From Chlorokybus atmophyticus (Eukaryota > Streptophyta > Chlorokybophyceae > Chlorokybales > Chlorokybaceae), in NCBI GenBank assembly GCA_009103225.1, contig RHPI01000797.1:280705-344704 (forward strand): DNA of 64,000 bases. The letters are read 5' to 3'. The position numbers were made by a program, and so were the translations under genes. The notes under the pieces are model-generated. The model searched no databases. It saw nothing but the letters and a program-made list of their open reading frames with translations, and was not told where the DNA came from. Numbering within the stretch: the stretch's first letter is position 1; the number at the start of each line of letters is the position of its first letter. Below, piece after piece: positions 57,961 to 64,000 of this stretch.

Positions 57961-59100
57961 GCATAGGGTATGAATTGTATTGCACACATGCAGTCCGTGT
58001 ACACTCATGTCATCCAATAACAAGTAGCTAGCACACGAGCAACTAGGTGCATGCGTACTGTGTACATTATGCATGGGCACTCTGACGTCACGTTGTACAC
58101 CACACTCACCGGCATGCTGCCTACAAGTCCACCGGGCTACCAAGCACTTGTGTATTAATTATGTGCGGTGTTGTAAGGATGTTGTTCATGCATGTCACAT
58201 GCATGATCTGTCCAAGTGTTGTAGATGCAAAGCGCACACACAAGCAATGACACTAAGCAAATGCAAGCAACAATGATAAGCACACACAAACAGTTAGCGA
58301 GGAAGATAATGAAGGCAAGGGCAAGGGCAAGGGCACAGCTAGCTATGTGCTCTGTGTAAGTGAATGACAAGGGCTGTGATGAGAGCGGTACAGCAGGCAG
58401 GGGTGGCAAGGTAGCAATGAGCCACCAAAGGTCACGCTGTCCATGCATGTCACATGCATGGACAACATCATAGCACGATCCGCAAGCAATTGGTTTCGTA
58501 ATACTACCACCACCGGGTCATATTTCAAAAACCACATATCTACTTGCTTCAACCAACGACTTCAACCCAGTTACACAATACCAGTACATGCACATTTGAT
58601 AAACTACACAATGTACGCAATAAGACTTGAAGTAAACTCGGATCTCATGCATCATTGTGCAATTGCCAAACAGTGTACCTCATTGCGCATCGGCACGCAC
58701 ACGCCAACATCCACATTTTCAAACTGCACAGCTATGCAACACTACTTCACATAAGACTTCATACTCAATCGCTTGTGATATCAAGATATAGGTTGATCAT
58801 GATAATCACTGAACCTGGCAGGTACATGACACTATACACTGTGCCGCATGCGAACGCTGGTGGTGGTGCGAAGTGCTTATGACATCCATGTGTGGAGCCC
58901 CCCTGAGATGCTATAAAAATTCGTGGTGCTGCAAAGTACTTGTTACATCGATGAGAATGTGTATTAACCGTGATGCTACAAAGTTTATGTCTTAACAATG
59001 CTTTAACAATTAACAGAATAATTGGTTTGGTCTTAAATAAAACATGACATGCATTGCCCGTCAGTATACTATGTTGTACATTATAATACACACGTATATA
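57961..59100. other. Repeat-rich intergenic stretch
   Basis: A CATGCATGTCACATGCATG word occurs at about 58189-58205 and again in a palindromic setting at 58441-58462 (CCATGCATGTCACATGCATGG). No exon is recognised. Confidence 0.5.
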
Positions 59101-59124
59101 TTAATAGAAAGCAAAAATGGACTT

Positions 59125-59174
59125 CGGTGCAAGGACACGTACACAACACGTGTTGTGTGCGTGTCCTTGCACCG
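59125..59174. repeat. Near-perfect 50-bp palindrome (25-bp arms, no loop)
   Basis: CGGTGCAAGGACACG...ACACAACAC is followed at once by its reverse complement with one A-to-G change, which would still pair as G-U in RNA. It lies in AT-rich intergenic DNA. Confidence 0.9.
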
Positions 59175-59999
59175 TATCGTATGAATTGAGTGTACACTTA
59201 ATTAACAACATGAATCAATAGCCGCCACAATCACAACCCTCTATCAACATTAGGCTACGGTGTGTAGCCTTCTGCATTATGCACATAGACTTAAGCCTAC
59301 GTTGCCTACGGGGCCTACGGGGGCTGAGATTTACGTGCATAATGCAGGCAGCAGCAGGGCATGGGCCGGCAACATCACCTACATAAGCACATGGAGAGGG
59401 AGACATCTCCCTCTATGTTTAAACATGAGGATATGTTAGGCAGAATATCCTTTGCGAGTGTAGCTATAAGTGATGCTAACATTGTTGTAGCTAAATGCAA
59501 AGGCATTGATACGATACCTCAACCAACCATGCAATGCATGCACGACGACGCAATCGTCTTAAATTTTACACGATGACTGACCGTACCTAACTTTGACGAC
59601 TTGGGCCATAAAGGGACTGACTGGACTGCCGGTGTATATTTCGGATAAAATTTAACGGCCGATGGCATATCGTGCAATATTATGGACTGCTACCTGCGTG
59701 TCATGACCTGCTTGTAATATATGTCGACGGCCGACCGCCGATCATACAGCACCCGCGGCGGCGACCTACCGGTTATGGCAACTTGCAAATATTGAATACA
59801 GTCACCTCTTAGTCCACCATTTCGACGAATGATGCAGAATATTTGCGTAGGTAATACGACCGACCGCCGGTCGTATAGCATTTTGCGACGGTGATGTATC
59901 AATGGCAAGCAAGTGACTTATCAGTCTCAACTTAGGGACGAGCGGTGGCGGTGAGTTGGGACAAGTACCGATATATGATACGATGGAAGTTTCGTCTCA

Positions 60000-60146
60000 A
60001 GTCAATAGTACGATCGTATCATCGATATGGTACAGAAGTACCATTACAATGGTACCATTATATTGGTACTTTTGTACCATTACGATCATAGAAAAGTACC
60101 ATCGTAATATTACGATGGTAGAAAAGTACCATCGTAATGGTACGAT
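60000..60146. repeat. Palindromic GTACCATxxTAATGGTAC repeat cluster
   Basis: Many overlapping units of GTACCAT and ATGGTAC, both orientations, with an internal near-duplicate TAGAAAAGTACCATCGTAAT at about 60089 and 60119. The whole stretch can fold on itself in several registers. Confidence 0.85.
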
Positions 60147-60193
60147 GGTGTCTCAACGGCCTCCTGTTTGTGAATTTAAACGCTAGGCCGCAA

Positions 60194-60239
60194 CACAACG
60201 CTCAATTGTGCAAGTTGACTTGCGCAGTTGAGCGTTGTG
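60194..60239. repeat. Hairpin with 22-bp arms and 2-nt loop
   Basis: CACAACGCTCAATTGTGCAAGT pairs with ACTTGCGCAGTTGAGCGTTGTG; the two differences are A-to-G and still allow G-U pairs. It sits directly before a GCT/GGC triplet run (60240-60310). Confidence 0.85.
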
Positions 60240-60495
60240 CTGCTGCTGCGGCTGCGGCGGCGGCGGTGGCGGTGGCGGCGGCGGTGGCGGTGGCGGCGGC
60301 AGTGGCGGTGGCAAATATGTGCTTGTGTGCTTGTGCATGTCTTGTCGTGTAGTGCGCAGCAGCGCAGCCTGACCGCCCTTCCACCCTTCGTGTTGCAGGG
60401 CGGCCACCAGGCGGCGGCGGCGGCGGCGGCAACGGCCGCCAGCGGGGGCGCTGTTATTGTGGTTGCGGTTGTGGTGGTGGTGGTGGTGGTGTGTA
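60240..60495. repeat. GGC/GGT trinucleotide-rich stretch
   Basis: Mixed GGC, GGT and GCG runs at 60240-60310, 60412-60432 and (GGT)n at about 60468-60490. Open frames across them are poly-Ala/Pro/Val artefacts of the repeats. Confidence 0.8.
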
Positions 60496-60764
60496 TATGA
60501 TGTGTTGCGCCGCCCTCGCTGACCGCCCCTCTTTCCTCAGGACGGCGGCGCCAGGCTAGGAGGCGGAAGCAGCAAGCAAGCGGCAGCACAAGACTTAGCG
60601 GCGGCAGACTATAGTGTAGTAGGTAGTACTACTACTGTAGTAGTGTAGTAGTATACCGTAGTATGTTAGTAGTAGGGCTTGTACTGTGTAGGTGACATGT
60701 ATATGTATATAAATGTGATGTAATTAAGTTGTGATATATGATTGCCGTCCTTGCACAGTCGATG

Positions 60765-61030
60765 TCACTCAAACGCGGTACCTACTCATCACTGACGGTA
60801 CTCTGAGGTACAGTCAGTCATAACTAGGTACCTGGCAGTTAGGGACAGTTACCACAAAGTTGCCGGTACCTAACTGATAAATATCGGTCAGATACCTATT
60901 GGTCAGGCTAAGTCACCTTTGCTTGACTGTTAGGTATCTTACAGGTACCGGTTGGTTAGATCAAGTCCCTTTTGCTTGACTGATAAGTACCTGACAGGTA
61001 CCTGTCCGTCTAGGTCTGTCCCTTTATGTA
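60765..61030. repeat. Diverged GGTACC-rich repeat array
   Basis: Recurring GGTACCT, CAGTTAGG, TTTGCTTGACTG and AAGTACCTGACAGGTACC words at roughly 50-70 bp intervals point to an old tandem or nested array. No coding frame. Confidence 0.7.
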
Positions 61031-61611
61031 AACAGCCGGGGACGGCCGTTATACTCAGGTCTTTGTATCGAGATTATAGGACTAAGCCACGACAGTCCAA
61101 ATGAGTATCCGCAGGTGCACGGCCGTTATCAGTATTTAAACGGCCGGCAGGGAAACATTTTGCGACGATCAGCAATAATGCATATGCATAAATCAATCCA
61201 CATTGCAAGATAATCCAATCAAAAGTTTACATTCATATATGATGCACCACAATACATAAGTCGTTTACTAGGGCTTCAATCTTATAATATGTACATGTAG
61301 ATGTGTGCACAAGCATTGCAAATAAATTAACAGAGATTATAGTAATCATTGTACATTTACGTACTTTTATTCCATTAATACGGCTTGGTTTGCAGGAAGG
61401 CCTGCCCCCACTTTGTGCTTGGCTATAATGGTGCTATGCCCCCACTGTTTACATCTGCCCATAGAGATCAGCTAATACGAATAATGGCAACAGTGTACAC
61501 ATGTGCCAATGAGGGCACAATGAAGTGGACCTCAGTCTAAGGACCTTAGACGACAACTCGCGATACGGCAAGATACGCAGCACACCGTGCTGCGCGAGTC
61601 ACGTAACTAGT
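61031..61611. other. AT-rich upstream stretch of the terminal coiled-coil gene
   Basis: No gene is recognised. A CCCCCACT(T/G)TxTxC word is repeated at 61404 and 61439. The last part must hold the promoter and 5' UTR of the next gene. Confidence 0.45.
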
Positions 61612-63896
61612 ATGCCAAAATTCAGAAATAGCCCAGACAAACCTGAGCATAGCAACGTCACGCAAGCGGCGGCGGCGGTGGAGCAGGAGGAGGAGGATCT
61701 GGTTGTTGAAGGAGGGAGGAAGGATCTAGGTACTTCATACTTGCGACTGGAGGTAAGAGGATTCAGCAATTCAGCTGTCAAACACGACATTGTGCTACAC
61801 GTCTTGGCCGTGTTAAAATCAGACTCAGTACATACCAATAGCTCGTGGCCAAGACAAGCCAGCCAGTCAGTAGATTCTGTGTGTTGCTTTATATGCAAAA
61901 ACACCACTGAGTGCAGCCAAACTCTGCTGCTAAGAATGGAAACGGCATTGAGTTTGTGGGTTTGTGTGCGCGCCAATGCGATAGCCGGATTGCAGTTGTT
62001 ATCAACACATGGGTTTTCAGTTGGCTCGCCTGACAGTTGGGTTAGGGTTTCTGATCCACTTCTTGTCATGCCTTTGCTAAGCAGGTGAGACGACATGGTT
62101 GCAGACTTGCTGGATTCGGATTCTGATTTGGACGCTCCCTTCACCTGGGACACAGCATTCAGTGCAAAGGTGAGCTGAGCTGAAGGCATGCATAGACGAG
62201 CGCAAGTACTAAATCTAGTTACTCACTTTGGTAATGCTAAGGATCTCTGCTGTTGCCTATGCTTAGAGCGGAGCTGAGGACATCAGCAACTGCGTCGTAT
62301 ACCGCATTGTGCTATTTTGACCTTGTGGTTGTTATTGTGTTTGTGACTAGGAGCATGAAGGAGCTGGAAGCAGCAGGGCCCTGCTTTCTCCGCGACGAGC
62401 GCTGTCGCCAAGACGGCCGCTGAGCTCGCAGATTGAGATGGCGGCACCTCACCCCTCCACCGCAAGTAAATCTTGTCACTTGTGCTTTCGTTACAGCGTT
62501 GCAAACTGTGACTCGCAGTGTGTCGTGGATGGACAAGCTCTCTCTGGATGGCATGAGTGTTCGCGGATGCATTTTATGAGCTTTGCACTTGTGTCTTGCG
62601 GCCTGTTGCTCTTGTACCATAATAAGAAGCATAGATGTATATATAGATAGGTAAATAGATAGATAGATAGACAGATAAATTTGCACACGGTCACTCGTGC
62701 CACACGCACAGGCACACGCACACTTGCGTGTGCGTGTGCGTGTGCGTGTGCGTGTGCGTGTGCGCGTGGCATGCAACATGTGGATTGTAGATGAATTCAT
62801 GTACAACGGGCGTGTTGCAGGCAAGCTTGTGGCCGACTGGGACAGCGAGTCTCGCTCGATGAATGGGTCAGCCGCGGCCGGCACGCGTCGCGAGCTCCTT
62901 CTCGTTCACAATGAGCTTTCTGCCTTAAAGCGCCAGCACGAGAAGGCTTGCGAAAAGGTATGTGAGAAAGGGTTGTCCATCCTAGTGTCATACCCCTCAT
63001 CATGTGGTTTGCTCAGTGGTTGTGTCTCTTCTGTACTCTCAGATGAGGGAGTTCAGGGAGGAGCTGAAGAGACTGAGACCCTCTCATGAAACTGCCTGTA
63101 AAGAAGCTGCCATGTTGAGACGCGCACTGGATCGCGTGCAAGCTGAGAAAGGTATGCTGCTATGCAGTCGATTTGAAGACAACAGCAAGTTACGCATGAC
63201 CCTTGATTGAACAACATCACGTTCATTTCCGCAAGGACACTAACACTTAGTCGTGTACTGTGCGTACTGCGTTGAACCATGCTTGCAGGGCGCAACACTG
63301 GTGTGACTGTCGGCATAAAAGCATGAACTTAATTATTGCCGCTTACACAACAGATTCATTGGAGGCAGCTGTTGGCAAAAAGGACGACATTGCACGGCGT
63401 CTGGCCACGCGGGCGGCCCTTTGCGAGGGAGAATCCGCGCAGGCGCTGCGCTCGAGGGTGAAGCAGCAGGGCGATGAGATTAGGAGATTGAAAGGCATGC
63501 TGCGGGTTGCGGATGAAGCCACTCAAGCCAAGGCAGATGAGGTGAGTATTGCTTCTTGGACTGTTGTTGTGTCTCCTTGGTGTTATGATGCGGGTGTGAC
63601 CGCTGTTGTCTCTGCAGGCAAAGGCACTGCAAGAGGCTTTGAAGATACACGCAGATGACCTTGCACACGTGTCAGGAGGCACAGTGCAGGTGTGTCAGCC
63701 AAAACACTGCCATGTAACCCAGGCAGTTGTTGACGAGAGTGTACCTGCAGTAAACGATGACAATCACGTTGACAAGAGCTCCATGTGCTTGCAGGCATCA
63801 GCGCTGCAAGCATTGGCAAAAGCGCGTGAACAGAGCACCAGCCTTGCTGGGCAGCTGTCGCAATGCACTCAAGATCTGAAGAAAGATGAGAGCCTG
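61612..63896 (+). CDS. Coiled-coil protein, 5' part only (gene runs off the window)
   Basis: Exons, each in phase with the next: 61612-61729, 62105-62169, 62351-62465, 62821-62957, 63043-63151, 63354-63541, 63618-63689 and 63795-63896, after which a GTGAGC donor leads beyond the window. The start ATG 61612 opens an acidic N-terminus (QEEEDLVVEG, LLDSDSDLDAPFTWDTAF). A Ser/Arg/Pro segment (LLSPRRALSPRRPLSS) resembles a phosphorylated or basic linker. From residue ~100 it is strongly helical with coiled-coil character: RELLLVHNELSALKRQHEKA, MREFREELKRLRPSHE, SRVKQQGDEIRRLKGMLRVA, KALQEALKIHADDLAHVS, SALQALAKAREQSTSLAGQL. I do not recognise the family; ciliary, centrosomal or trafficking scaffolds look like this. 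An alternative exon 1 donor (GTAAGA at 61753) breaks the phase with exon 2. Confidence 0.65.
62640..62768. repeat. GATA and (GTGTGC)n microsatellites
   Basis: TAGATAGATAGATAGACAGATA (about 62643-62678) and a (GTGTGC)n run (62725-62765) lie in one intron of the terminal coiled-coil gene. Confidence 0.85.
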
Positions 63897-64000
63897 GTGA
63901 GCATCTGGCAACGCAGTGGTTGTTGCAGTGTTGGCCTGCGCGTATCTATGTAACAACAAGCTCTAACACTTGCACAACATGTGTGTGTGTGTCGGGGAGG

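Noticed and set aside
60176-60589. Poly-Ala/Pro/Arg coding frames
   Set aside because: All derive from GGC/GGT triplet runs and shift freely between frames.
61525-62088. 187-codon open frame as a single-exon gene
   Set aside because: Only its first part (from 61612) behaves like coding sequence; splicing 61729 to 62105 keeps phase with the downstream coiled-coil exons.

Overview
This window is nuclear DNA of a eukaryote, most likely a green alga (chlorophyte). The evidence is intron-rich protein genes with GT-AG introns, an intronless histone H3, a plant-type AP2 transcription factor, predicted plastid and mitochondrial leaders, a plant-type SWI/SNF bromodomain protein and a BBSome subunit (BBS1), which implies cilia or flagella. 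There is no sign of operons, ribosomal RNA, tRNA or CRISPR. Exon models were built by hand from splice signals, reading-phase agreement and family resemblance. Eleven multi-exon models close exactly in phase from ATG to stop: AP2, DPH3, VOC, MUN/C2, ALG3, TMEM41B-like, BBS1, rhodanese, GH16-malectin, IGPS-like and bromodomain.

Layout. 1-3.4 kb: AP2 gene (-), head-to-head with DPH3 (+). 5.5-6.6 kb: VOC/glyoxalase-like gene (-), head-to-head with a 14-exon C2/Munc13-homology (DUF810-like) gene (+, 7.4-13.0 kb). 13.6-20.2 kb: ALG3 mannosyltransferase and a TMEM41B/VTT protein, both (-), the latter crossing a 349-base N gap. 20.6-21.3 kb: a suspect segment carrying an exact 249-bp copy of part of ALG3 and ending at a single N. 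22.5-27.4 kb: a complete 22-exon BBS1 (-), head-to-head with an unrecognised predicted plastid membrane protein (+). 31.4-31.8 kb: histone H3 (-). 32.9-34.3 kb: an unresolved (-) gene, head-to-head with a plastid rhodanese (+). 36-39.8 kb: repeats and a TA-flanked MITE. 39.9-43.3 kb: a secreted GH16 / Cys-rich / malectin protein (+) with a 246-base N gap in an intron. 44.2-45.3 kb: a small mitochondrial membrane protein (-), head-to-head with an indole-glycerol-phosphate-synthase-like protein (+). 49.1-52.3 kb: a coiled-coil protein (-), head-to-head with the bromodomain gene (+). 57-61.6 kb: a repeat-rich gene-poor stretch. 61.6 kb to the end: a coiled-coil gene running off the window.

The genes are unrelated housekeeping loci: protein glycosylation, membrane traffic and lipid scrambling, ciliary trafficking, chromatin, cell wall and diphthamide synthesis. 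The clearest organising theme is head-to-head pairing: six pairs share short upstream regions (about 190-850 bp). Other notable features are several GC-AG introns, long alternating purine-pyrimidine tracts in introns, an IGPS-like protein lacking catalytic residues, an unusual GH16-malectin fusion, and hairpin and repeat elements in the intergenic deserts. I did not find a convincing multi-gene system of a new kind.
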